Source: DASWNP01 sp036399175
Lineage (GTDB): Bacteria; Acidobacteriota; Blastocatellia; Pyrinomonadales; Pyrinomonadaceae
NCBI GenBank assembly: GCA_036399175.1
Contig: DASWNP010000037.1
Location: 62,001-126,000 of the forward strand
DNA length: 64,000 bases
Direction of reading: 5' to 3'
Below the pieces are notes generated by a model. The model saw only the letters and a program-made list of their open reading frames with translations, searched no databases and was not told the origin of the DNA. Below, piece by piece: positions 32,736 to 40,079 of the stretch. Every line of letters begins with the position of its first letter. Within the stretch, counting starts at the first letter, position 1. Made by a program: the position numbers and the translations under genes.

Positions 32736-33337
32736 CTCATGTTCCAGTTGATGTTTCCTTCGGCGTCGAGGGTGGCGACGAGTGTGCAGTCGTGGCGGGG
32801 GACGGCGCGCGGGCGTCGGCGACGTGCGAGTGATGAAAGGATGATGGAAGGGTCGTAGCGGAAGCGGACGAGCTGAGGCGGCGGGAGGGCGTCTGCGTCG
32901 CCTTGAGGGCACGCGCGTTTGAGTTCAAGCTCGGCGCGCTCGTAGGCGACGATTTCTTCGAGGTACTTGACGCGCAGTTGGCCGCGCAGCAGACGCGCCT
33001 GCAAGTGTTTGCAGAAGTCGAGGGCTTCGGGCAGAAAGTAGTGTGTGACGGGAAAATTTTCCGACCAGAAGAGGCCGACTTCTCTGAGCATCAATTCGCG
33101 TCCGAGCATGAAGCGCGTGAGGGGCAGCATGACGTAAAGCTTGCTCAGGCGAAAATCTTTGTGAACGAAGCGCGTGGCGTCTAGCCCTCGGTCGCGCGCG
33201 AGGGCGACGAGACGCTCGCGCTCAATCGCCGTCAGCTCGCCTTCGAGCGCACACTCGCCGCGCTCATGGACGCGCCGACGAAACTCTTCGTCCACGACCA
33301 TCCTCCCGGCCAAAGACTGAAACGCGCGCAAGCTCAT
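32588..33337 (-). CDS. Putative MNIO partner protein (RiPP-associated)
   Basis: A 249-residue protein beginning at ATG 33337, which overlaps the TGA of the DUF692 gene (ATGA), so translation is coupled. Residues about 1-50 (FQSLAGRMVVDEEFRRRVHE, LTAIERERLVALAR) resemble leader-like domains of RiPP systems (Nif11/Franean1 type). Residues 60-150 are helical with many aromatics (FVHKDFRLSKLYVMLPLTRF, LFWSENFPVTHYFLPEALDF). Partner proteins of DUF692 enzymes usually recognise the precursor. The last ~38 residues (KAKTKAKTRAETKAKRK) are translated from a repeat element and may be meaningless. Confidence 0.6.
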   Translation of the reverse strand: MSLRAFQSLAGRMVVDEEFRRRVHERGECALEGELTAIERERLVALARDRGLDATRFVHKDFRLSKLYVMLPLTRFMLGRELMLREVGLFWSENFPVTHYFLPEALDFCKHLQARLLRGQLRVKYLEEIVAYERAELELKRACPQGDADALPPPQLVRFRYDPSIILSSLARRRRPRAVPRHDCTLVATLDAEGNINWNMREEVGGRRPEVSERQKAKTKAKTRAETKAKRKVKAKVKTKASVLLTSDL

Positions 33338-34263
33338 CTCGTCAAAATCTCCGCTCTGCGTTCGACGTGCGGCGCAGGTTGATAACGCGCCCAAAGTTCC
33401 TTCATACGCGAAAGCTGCGCGCGCAGGGCCTCTTCGCCGACATCGACCAGCCATGAGCCAATCATCTCGAAAGTGACGCCGCCCAGATTCGGACACTTCG
33501 GCAGAACCCATTCGAGCAGCTCCCAAACCTCGCGCGGACTCACGCCCGAATGAGCATCGAGGTAAAAACCTTCAAGCTCGAATCCGCCCGCGACGTGTAT
33601 CTCGAAGACGTTCTCCAATTGCAGGCGTTCGAGAAAGGCGAAGGGGTCTTCCTTGAAGTTGCGGCAATTCGTGTAGAGGTTGTGCAGGTCTAAGAGCAGG
33701 CCGCAGCCGCTCACGTCGCAGAGTCGGTTGAGGAAGTCGGTCTCGTCGTAATCCTGCCCCGCGTACTTGAAGAAGTAGACGTTGTTCTCAAGCAGGAACG
33801 GAGCGTGGACGCGCGCGCGCATCTCTCGGACGCGCGGGGCGATAAGCTCGATTGATTCCTCGTCGTAGGCGAGCGGCATCGTCACGCCGACGTTGATTTC
33901 GCTCTCGCCGTGCTCGGCGAACATGAAGGCGAGGTGGTCGCTGTGCCAGGGAAACCTGAGCCACTCGTGCCAGCGCGCGATTTGCTCGATGTGCTCGCGG
34001 TCGAAGCGGTGCGCGCTGCCGATGGAGAAGCCGATACTGTGCAGGACGACGGGCATCTCTTCCCTCAGCTTCCTGAGATAGCTCGTGCCCTGTCTGTTCT
34101 CGACGTAGCGCGGCCTTTCGCCGTAGCCCATGTCAGTCCACATGATGTCGGGGATAAGCTCGACGAAGTCGAAGCAGTCTCTTTCCTGTTCGATGAAGGG
34201 GCGAAGCTGCTCCTGATAAAGCAGGCCGACGCCGAGCTTGGGGACGGAAGGCCGAGAGTTCAT
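33334..34263 (-). CDS. DUF692 multinuclear non-heme iron oxidase (MNIO), RiPP-modifying
   Basis: A 309-residue TIM-barrel enzyme of the MbnB/TglH/bufferin-MNIO family. Metal-binding segments are visible: VVLHSIGFSIGS, WHSDHLAF, FLLENN, LLLDLHNLY, IHVAGGFELEG and DAHSGVSP. Characterised members use a di- or tri-iron centre to oxidise Cys (or other residues) in a precursor peptide bound through a partner protein. Upstream on the same strand is a small protein with a CPGC motif, downstream the coupled partner gene, which together fit an MNIO RiPP operon. The product cannot be predicted. Confidence 0.9.
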   Translation of the reverse strand: MNSRPSVPKLGVGLLYQEQLRPFIEQERDCFDFVELIPDIMWTDMGYGERPRYVENRQGTSYLRKLREEMPVVLHSIGFSIGSAHRFDREHIEQIARWHEWLRFPWHSDHLAFMFAEHGESEINVGVTMPLAYDEESIELIAPRVREMRARVHAPFLLENNVYFFKYAGQDYDETDFLNRLCDVSGCGLLLDLHNLYTNCRNFKEDPFAFLERLQLENVFEIHVAGGFELEGFYLDAHSGVSPREVWELLEWVLPKCPNLGGVTFEMIGSWLVDVGEEALRAQLSRMKELWARYQPAPHVERRAEILTR

Positions 34264-34304
34264 GCGCGGAGATTGAAGAGTTCGCCGAAGAGGTGGTTTC
34301 TCTT

Positions 34305-34336
34305 GAAAGCGACGCTTGAAGAAAGCGACGCTTGAA
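34305..34336. repeat. 16-bp perfect tandem duplication
   Basis: GAAAGCGACGCTTGAA occurs twice in tandem (34305-34320, 34321-34336). Each copy contains the palindrome AAGCGACGCTT. It lies in the gap between the precursor gene and the DUF692 gene. Confidence 0.9.
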
Positions 34337-34343
34337 AATCGTA

Positions 34344-34380
34344 GAGGCGGAAGCAGCCTGCGTGTGGCCGCCTCCGCCTC
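34344..34380 (-). terminator. Hairpin between precursor and MNIO genes, possible attenuator
   Basis: GAGGCGGAAGCAGCC (34344-34358) pairs with GGCCGCCTCCGCCTC (34366-34380) with two mismatches and a seven-base loop. No T-tract follows on the minus strand, so partial termination or RNA protection, favouring precursor over enzyme, is more likely than a full stop. Confidence 0.45.
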
Positions 34381-34405
34381 GACGAAAGGACGCGAGGCGC
34401 GAGTC

Positions 34406-34786
34406 TTACCTGCCGCCGCCGCCTCCGGCCACCATGTCCTTAAGGATGATCCGGTCGATGCCAGACCTGCAACCGGGGCAGCCCGCCTCGGTGAACTTCT
34501 TCTTCAGCTCTCTGACGATGTCGTTGATACCCGCGTTCGAGCCGACCGAGGCGCTCAGCTCGCGTCTCGACCCTGTAATCGAGCCCGCGAGGCTGCCTAC
34601 TGAAGAAGCGATGCTGCCGACATTCGACAGCACAGAGCCGAAGCCGCGAGTGCCGCTGCTCTTCCTGCTTCCGCCCTTGCCTCCACCCTTCTTGCTGCCA
34701 CCTTTTCTGCTTCCGCCACCCTTGCTGCTCGCTCCGCCCTTCTTGCTCCCTCCGCCTTTCTTACTGCCTTTCTTGGTTGCTGGCAT
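34406..34786 (-). CDS. Putative RiPP precursor with C-terminal CPGC core
   Basis: A 126-residue protein. Residues 1-45 are Lys/Gly/Ser repeats (KKGGSKKGGGKGG type). Residues about 46-90 are Ser/Gly/Val-rich and hydrophobic (VLSNVGSIASSVGSLAGSIT). A helix-forming segment NDIVRELKKKFTEAG leads to C103-P-G-C106, the only two cysteines, then RSGIDRIILKDMVAGGGGGR. GGAGAAGACTTA precedes the ATG. It is encoded just upstream of a DUF692 oxidase, whose known substrates are Cys-containing peptides. Alternatively it is a non-modified basic protein that happens to be adjacent. Confidence 0.6.
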   Translation of the reverse strand: MPATKKGSKKGGGSKKGGASSKGGGSRKGGSKKGGGKGGSRKSSGTRGFGSVLSNVGSIASSVGSLAGSITGSRRELSASVGSNAGINDIVRELKKKFTEAGCPGCRSGIDRIILKDMVAGGGGGR

Positions 34787-34954
34787 TAAGTCTTCTCCTT
34801 TTCGAGTTGGTGTGGTTTATCGCCTACGTCAGATGAAGAGGCATCTGAACATGCCGGATAAAAGATGACCGCTAACTGATGACCTGACAACCGCGAAGAC
34901 TCGCGCGAGCCTCCATCATTCACCGTCGGCGCGAGGACTACATCGAACGTCGGC

Positions 34955-34983
34955 AACTTATTCTCGAATGCAATCAATGTCAA
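34955..34983 (-). promoter_or_regulatory. Candidate promoter of the RiPP-like operon
   Basis: On the minus strand TTGACA (34983-34978), 17-base spacer, TAAGTT (34960-34955), giving a leader of about 160 bases. It mirrors the TTGACA-17-TAAGGT site ahead of the astacin gene. No gene is supported in 34787-35095. Confidence 0.45.
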
Positions 34984-35095
34984 CAACTTTTTCGGCAGAC
35001 GGAAAGCGCGCTCTCGCTTTCGTAGATAGACTCGCACCCTTCGATTGTCTTCACGCCGCGAAGATGAACAGACGAACGAGCCGGCAGCGTCGGCC

Positions 35096-35629
35096 TTAGC
35101 TCACGTCGGGCGACATCTCGCCAAGCGAGTCCTGTGTGCCGCCTTCGTCGAGTAGTGTGAGGGAGGCTTCGCCGAGGCGTGCGATGAGCCATTCGCGGAA
35201 GATTTCGGCCTCGCGTCCTTTGCCCGTCCAGCGTGCGCGGTCGAACATGGTGAGCGCCATCGAGAGGGCGTGATGCTGGCCTGCGCGGTCGCCCGCCAGT
35301 TCGAACTGCCGGTGCAGCCGGTCGATGAGTTGGATGCTCTCGATAGCCGACCCCTCGTCTTTGAAGCCGAGCTTGCCTGCGAAGAATTTTGAGTAGACGT
35401 TCTGCGGGTGCGAGGTCGAAGTGTAGAGGTCGAAGTAGCCGCTCACGAGCCCTGCCTCCTGCAAGACCGAGCCGACGTAAGATGGGCGCGCGCCCGTGAT
35501 GATGGCGATGTCTTCCACCTCGCCCATTCCTGAAAGATAGAGCGAGATAATCTGCTCTTTCCTCGTCGGTCGCTTCGCGCGCGACCCTTCCCTACCCGCT
35601 TCGTCTCCGCGTTTTGACTTTGCGCTCAT
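35096..35629 (-). CDS. Helix-turn-helix protein of unknown role
   Basis: A 177-residue soluble protein. After a basic N-terminus, residues about 24-60 form a helix-turn-helix (EQIISLYLSGMGEVEDIAII, GARPSYVGSVLQEAG). Then come SGYFDLYTSTSHPQNVYSKF and a helical C-terminal half (IDRLHRQFELAGDRAGQHHA). As I recall, close relatives occur across Acidobacteriota but are unnamed. Probably a DNA-binding regulator. It diverges from the fasciclin gene; the target is unknown. Confidence 0.65.
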   Translation of the reverse strand: MSAKSKRGDEAGREGSRAKRPTRKEQIISLYLSGMGEVEDIAIITGARPSYVGSVLQEAGLVSGYFDLYTSTSHPQNVYSKFFAGKLGFKDEGSAIESIQLIDRLHRQFELAGDRAGQHHALSMALTMFDRARWTGKGREAEIFREWLIARLGEASLTLLDEGGTQDSLGEMSPDVS

Positions 35630-35967
35630 ACCATGTAGCCTCCCCTGATTACGGTTTTTATCTGAATGTCATAATCCGCAACCGAAAGTCAATACTGCAA
35701 GGAGACGCCGCTCGGCGAAGGTCGGGGGCGAAGCGACGATGCGAGGGAAGCGTTAAAGCCAGGCGGGCGGGTGGTGTTGCTTCAATCGGCTCGTCAAATG
35801 TCGCCGCACGATGTCGATGCGCGTCGATTTCTAACGGAAGTGTCGCCGGAGTGTTGATTAAAATTGCATCCGATGTTTTCCTGAAAAATTTATTCCGGCG
35901 AGCAATCCGTCGCCTGGAGAGCGGCCGTATATCAAGCATCAATCAGGAAACTTCAAGGAGGAAAATA
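35630..35967. other. Divergent gap before the fasciclin gene
   Basis: No gene supported. The final part is A/T-rich (from about 35852) and ends in a perfect ribosome site AAGGAGG (35955-35961). TTGATT at about 35854 could be a -35, with no clear -10 partner. Confidence 0.4.
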
Positions 35968-36528
35968 ATGAAGAGAATGTTAGTCATGCTGCTCATCGCG
36001 GCGGCATCAATCACGGCGGCGGCGTCGAACACTTTCGCGCAGAACAACAATCCGATGGTGGGCGGCGCGGCCATGTATCGCACCAAAAACATCGTCGAGA
36101 ACGCCGTTAACTCGGCAGACCACACGACGCTCGTGGCCGCCGTCAAGGCCGCCGGTCTCGTCGAGACGCTGAGCGGCAAAGGGCCTTTCACGGTCTTCGC
36201 TCCGACCAACGCGGCCTTCGACAAGCTTCCTGCCGGAACGGTCGAGACGCTCGTCAAGCCTGAGAACAAAGAGATGCTCACGAAGATTCTGACTTACCAC
36301 GTCGTTCCGGGTAAGCTGGACTCGAAAGCGATTATGAAGGCCATCAAGAAGGGCGGCGGCATGGCGACCTTGAAGACCGCGAGCGGCGGCACGCTGACGG
36401 CCATGATGGTCGGCAAAGACCTCGTCCTGAGAGACGAGAAGGGTGGCACGTCGCGCGTCAACATCGCCAACGTCTACCAGAAGAACGGCGTCATCCACTC
36501 AGTCGATACCGTCCTGATGCCGAACTAA
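35968..36528 (+). CDS. Secreted fasciclin (FAS1) domain protein
   Basis: A 186-residue protein with a signal peptide (MKRMLVMLLIAAASITAAAS, cleavage near TFA-QNN) and one FAS1 domain covering nearly all the rest: TTLVAAVKAAGLVETLSGKG, FTVFAPTNAAFDKLP, ILTYHVVPGKL and GVIHSVDTVLMP are the family's conserved blocks. FAS1 proteins mediate adhesion at the cell surface. Start 35968 is set by AAGGAGG seven bases before. An intrinsic terminator follows at 36572. Confidence 0.93.
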   Translation: MKRMLVMLLIAAASITAAASNTFAQNNNPMVGGAAMYRTKNIVENAVNSADHTTLVAAVKAAGLVETLSGKGPFTVFAPTNAAFDKLPAGTVETLVKPENKEMLTKILTYHVVPGKLDSKAIMKAIKKGGGMATLKTASGGTLTAMMVGKDLVLRDEKGGTSRVNIANVYQKNGVIHSVDTVLMPN

Positions 36529-36571
36529 GACTCTTTCGAGCAGGGGGGGAACAAGGGGGTTCAAAAGATAA

Positions 36572-36602
36572 GGGTGCTTCCGTCCAAGCGGCGGAAGCGC
36601 CC
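36572..36602 (+). terminator. Intrinsic terminator of the fasciclin gene
   Basis: GGGTGCTTCCG (36572-36582) pairs with CGGAAGCGCCC (36592-36602), one G-T pair, followed by TTTCTTTATT. Confidence 0.85.
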
Positions 36603-36611
36603 TTTCTTTAT

Positions 36612-36690
36612 TGATTCATTTGTTCATTTGTTCATTGATTCATTGAAATAGACTAATGAGCCGATGAACCATTGAATCAATGAATCTATT
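36612..36690. repeat. Micro-repeat hairpin element, TTCATTTG type
   Basis: Arms 36612-36651 (GATTCATT/TGTTCATT units) and 36653-36690 (ATGAACCATTGAATCAATGA-type units), almost no loop. It overlaps the stop codon of the minus-strand methyltransferase and lies in a convergent gap behind the fasciclin terminator. Confidence 0.75.
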
Positions 36691-37234
36691 ACTTGACGAC
36701 TTCAAACTCGAAGTAGATGGTTTTGCCGCGAATGACGTAGCAGAGGTACGACTCCCAGAAGCGGCGTATGAAGCGGAGCGCGGGGTAGCGGTTGCAGCTA
36801 TTGACGAGCAGCTCGAAGCCGAGGGCGCGCCAGAGCTTGAGCAGCGTGACGCGAATGACGCGCGGGCGCAGCGTGACATCGCTGTAAAAATCGAAGTCGG
36901 GGCGCTTGCCTGTGAAGTAGGCGAAGGACTCGGTGGTGAGGTGATGCTTGTGCGTGGGGTCGGTGTAGGAGGCGATGTCGGAGTAGTGGGGCGTGTCGAG
37001 GCGGATAAGCGCGCCGGGCTTGGCGATGCGGTGCAGCTCGGCGATGACGGCCAGCACATCATCGACGTGTTCGATGACCTGATTGCCGATGATTAAATCG
37101 AACTCGTCGTTCGGAAAAGGATAGGGCACTTCGTCGAGGCTGTGAATCACGTCGGCATCGGTTCGGGGGTTGCTGTCGAGGCCGATTGCGCCCGGCGTTT
37201 TGTGCTTGCCGCAGCCGATGTCGAGAATTTTCAT
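36689..37234 (-). CDS. SAM-dependent methyltransferase
   Basis: A 181-residue class I methyltransferase. Motif I is ILDIGCGKHKTPGAIGLD at the very N-terminus, motif II VPYPFPNDEFDLIIGNQVIE and motif III GALIRLDTPHYSD follow. The C-terminal half (ALGFELLVNSCNRYPALRFI) includes aromatic residues that may touch lipid or sugar. Start 37234 is preferred because upstream codons give only low-quality sequence. Similar short enzymes occur in glycan clusters; the substrate is unknown. Its stop lies in a hairpin element. Confidence 0.8.
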   Translation of the reverse strand: MKILDIGCGKHKTPGAIGLDSNPRTDADVIHSLDEVPYPFPNDEFDLIIGNQVIEHVDDVLAVIAELHRIAKPGALIRLDTPHYSDIASYTDPTHKHHLTTESFAYFTGKRPDFDFYSDVTLRPRVIRVTLLKLWRALGFELLVNSCNRYPALRFIRRFWESYLCYVIRGKTIYFEFEVVK

Positions 37235-37489
37235 CGTTAAAAGTGTCGCTCGCAAACACGCATCAACCGCAGTAGCTCTTGTCGCATGGAAGTCTTGTTG
37301 CATGGAAGTGTAGCTTCGAGGCGAGCGCCTGTACAAGTCGCCGCCCGCCGGAGACGAAGGCGCACCGAGGCGGGCGAGGGCGCGGCGTCGGCGAAGTTTC
37401 TGAACTCGTGGGCGACGAAGTTTTGGAACCCATGCAGGCGTCGGGCGTGTAAGTACGGGAAAAATCTTTCCCGGAGGTCTTTTTCTGTG

Positions 37490-38686
37490 ATGAGCAAGAA
37501 AATTGTGCTTCTGCTTTCAGCTCTCCTTTTGACGATGCTTTGCGACTCGGTCGTGACGACGGCGCAGCACGTCGCGCCCGCGCCGCCGGTTGCGCCCCGA
37601 GCCTCGATAGCGCCGCCCGCGCAGGAAGTCTCGACGGCAGCACTCGCGCCGCCCGCGCCCGTTCAGGCGACGGCAGCGCCGAGCGTTCCCTTAGCGCCGT
37701 TGGCAGCCGCAATCGCGCAGACGCCCGAAGCGCCGGAAGCGCCCGCCGTCTCGATGTTTTTCTCGGGCGACAACTTCCTCGGCGTCTATACCGAAGAGGT
37801 GACGACACAGAACATGAGCCGTTTTAACCTGAGAGAGGCGAGAGGCGTCGGCGTCAGTCGCGTCGTCAAAGACAGCCCGGCTGAGCGCGCGGGCTTGCGT
37901 GAGAACGATGTCATCATCCGCTTCGACGGCGAGACGGTCTCAAGCATCCGCAAGCTCAACCGGCTCATCGACGAATCAGCGCCCGAACACAGCGCGCGTC
38001 TCACTATCCTGCGAAGCGGCGCGGAGCAGGAATTGACGGTCAAGCTCGGCAGGCGCAGAGGCTTCGAGGGCGGCGTGCTCAGAGGACAGGTGCTCTCTCC
38101 GAAAGAGAGCGAGGAGCTTCGCGCGCAGACCGAACAGATGCGCAGGCAGGGCGAGCAACTGCGCAAACAGTTGGAAGAGATGGGACGCGACAACCCCGGA
38201 GTCTTCTCGATGAGCTTCGGCGGGGGGCGGCGCATCGGCGTCTCGACCACGCCTCTGACGGCTCAGCTCGCAGAATTTTTCGGCGTCGAGCGCGGGCGCG
38301 GCGTGCTCATTTCTTCGGTGAGTGAGAACAGCCCGGCGGCGAGGGCGGGACTCAAGGCGGGCGATGTCGTGACGGAAGTTGACGGCGAAAGGGTCGAGGG
38401 CTCGGGCAACCTCTCGCGCGCCATCAATCGCAGGAAAGAGGGCGACATCACACTCACCATCATCCGCGAGAGAAGGTCGCGCACGGTGAGGCTCGTGCCC
38501 GAGCAGGTGAAAGCGCCCGAGTTCGAGATGTTCACGGAAACGCCGACGGTAGCCCTCGCGCCGCGAGCGCGTATCACGCTGCCGCGAATCAGCCTTCCTC
38601 GCATCGACGTACCCATGCCTCGCGTCCGCATCACCCCACAGAATCTTCGCCGCCTCAACCTCCGAGGCGGCACAACGCTTCTATAA
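37490..38686 (+). CDS. Exported protein with two PDZ domains
   Basis: A 398-residue protein with a signal peptide (KKIVLLLSALLLTMLCDSVV), a Pro/Ala linker (residues about 26-90), PDZ1 at about 95-180 (NFLGVYTEEV, DSPAERAGLRENDVIIRFDG) and PDZ2 at about 230-315 (RRIGVSTTPL, NSPAARAGLKAGDVVTEVDG). No protease domain is present, so it is a scaffold or adaptor, not an HtrA. GGAGG at 37473-37477 would serve ATG 37490 or GTG 37487. Ends at a purine-rich hairpin element shared with convergent permease genes. Confidence 0.85.
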   Translation: MSKKIVLLLSALLLTMLCDSVVTTAQHVAPAPPVAPRASIAPPAQEVSTAALAPPAPVQATAAPSVPLAPLAAAIAQTPEAPEAPAVSMFFSGDNFLGVYTEEVTTQNMSRFNLREARGVGVSRVVKDSPAERAGLRENDVIIRFDGETVSSIRKLNRLIDESAPEHSARLTILRSGAEQELTVKLGRRRGFEGGVLRGQVLSPKESEELRAQTEQMRRQGEQLRKQLEEMGRDNPGVFSMSFGGGRRIGVSTTPLTAQLAEFFGVERGRGVLISSVSENSPAARAGLKAGDVVTEVDGERVEGSGNLSRAINRRKEGDITLTIIRERRSRTVRLVPEQVKAPEFEMFTETPTVALAPRARITLPRISLPRIDVPMPRVRITPQNLRRLNLRGGTTLL

Positions 38687-38690
38687 AGAC

Positions 38691-38785
38691 AGGGGCAAAA
38701 GGGAAAAGGGTAAGGGGTAAAGGGAAAACCAAAGGCACGTCTGCTTTTTCCCTTTACCCTTTCCCCTTTCCCCTTTTCCCTTTTC
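38691..38785. repeat. Micro-repeat hairpin element, AGGGGTAAAGGG type
   Basis: Arms 38691-38728 (GGGAAAAGGGTAAGG units) and 38745-38785 (CCCTTTACCCTTTCC units), loop AAAACCAAAGGCACGTCTGC. It lies between convergent genes. Confidence 0.85.
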
Positions 38786-38789
38786 TGTT

Positions 38790-40058
38790 TTATTCGTATC
38801 TGAGCGCTTCGATGGGGTCGAGGCGGGAGGCTTTGCGCGCAGGCCAGACGCCGAAGACGAGTCCGACCGAGATGGAGACGATGAGACCTGAAAGGACTGC
38901 CCAGAGCGGAATCGTGGCCGGAAGCGAAGGGATGAGCAGCATGATGAGCTGGCTGATGCCGATGGCGAGGACGACGCCGAGCGCACCGCCGAAGAAGGTG
39001 AGCGTCATGGCCTCGTAGAGAAACTGCCGGACGATGTCTTTGCGCCGCGCTCCGAGGGCTTTGCGAATGCCTATCTCCTGCGTGCGTTCGGTGACGGAGA
39101 CGAGCATGATGTTCATGACGCCGATGCCGCCGACCAAGAGACCCAAACTTGAGATGGCGATGGCGATGATGCCGACCATGCCTGTGATGCTGTCGAACTG
39201 CTGGATAATGTTGTCGGCGGTCTTGATGTCGAAGTTGTTCTCCTGGTCTTGCTTGACGCCGCGCCTGACGCGCAGGACTTCTTCGGCCTGTGCGAGCGCC
39301 TGCGTAATCTGGCCGGAGCGCGCCTGCACAATCAAAAGCAGGAAGCCGCGACCGGGCGCAATCTTCTTCGCCGTCTCGAAGGGGATGAGCACGGCGTTGT
39401 CCTCTTCGTTCTCGCCGAAGAAGCCGCTCTTTCTTTTCTCCAGCACGCCGACAATCTGGAAGTTGTAGCCGCCCATCTTGACTTCAGCGCCTTCAATCGG
39501 CCCGCCGCCCGGAAAGAGCGCGTTGGCGGCGTTGACGCCGATAACCATCACTTCGCGCTTCTCCTGCTCGTCAATCTCGGTGAAGAAGCGGCCTTCGCGC
39601 AGGTTGAGGTTGGAGACCTGCGCGTAGTTGGGCGAGACGCCCTGCGTGTTGCCCCAGCGATAGTTGTTACCCTTGTAGGTGATGTTGTCGTCGAAGGCTC
39701 CGCCCCAGTAGCCGACGTTCGGAGCGACGAGCGCCACGTCGGCCACCGCCGGGCAATGCTCAAGGATGGCGTCGGCGTCTGCGGGCACGAGCACCTTGCG
39801 CGAACGCTCTTCCTGCGAGCGCTCGCCTACTCTGGGCCCCGTCGTCAGGTGAAAGACGTAGATGTTGTTCGTGCCGTACTCTTCGACCATGCCGATGATG
39901 TTCTGCCGCATCCCTGTGAGGATGGAGGCGATGGTGATGGCCGTCATCACGCCGATAACGATGCCGAGCACGGTCAGAAAGCTTCTGAACTTGTGCGACC
40001 TGATGCTGTCGAAAGCCATCAGGAAAATCTCTTTGGGAATGAAAGCCGGTATTCGCAA
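38790..40058 (-). CDS. ABC transporter permease, MacB/FtsX type
   Basis: A 422-residue permease. One N-terminal membrane segment (FRSFLTVLGIVIGVMTAITIA), a MacB-type periplasmic core domain, then three C-terminal membrane segments (GIIAIAISSLGLLVGGIGVM, FFGGALGVVLAIGISQLIML, VLSGLIVSISVGLVFGVWPA) with the FtsX signature TQEIGIRKALGARR. It may export a macrolide-like compound or lipoprotein. A homologous permease lies 21 bases upstream; no ATPase is adjacent, so the energiser is elsewhere. Confidence 0.88.
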   Translation of the reverse strand: MRIPAFIPKEIFLMAFDSIRSHKFRSFLTVLGIVIGVMTAITIASILTGMRQNIIGMVEEYGTNNIYVFHLTTGPRVGERSQEERSRKVLVPADADAILEHCPAVADVALVAPNVGYWGGAFDDNITYKGNNYRWGNTQGVSPNYAQVSNLNLREGRFFTEIDEQEKREVMVIGVNAANALFPGGGPIEGAEVKMGGYNFQIVGVLEKRKSGFFGENEEDNAVLIPFETAKKIAPGRGFLLLIVQARSGQITQALAQAEEVLRVRRGVKQDQENNFDIKTADNIIQQFDSITGMVGIIAIAISSLGLLVGGIGVMNIMLVSVTERTQEIGIRKALGARRKDIVRQFLYEAMTLTFFGGALGVVLAIGISQLIMLLIPSLPATIPLWAVLSGLIVSISVGLVFGVWPARKASRLDPIEALRYE

Positions 40059-40079
40059 AATGTTCCCAGCGCCTCCTCT

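Noticed and set aside
37286..37489. N-terminal extension of the PDZ protein
   Set aside because: The extension is Arg-rich and would bury the signal peptide; GGAGG at 37473 marks a start at 37487/37490.
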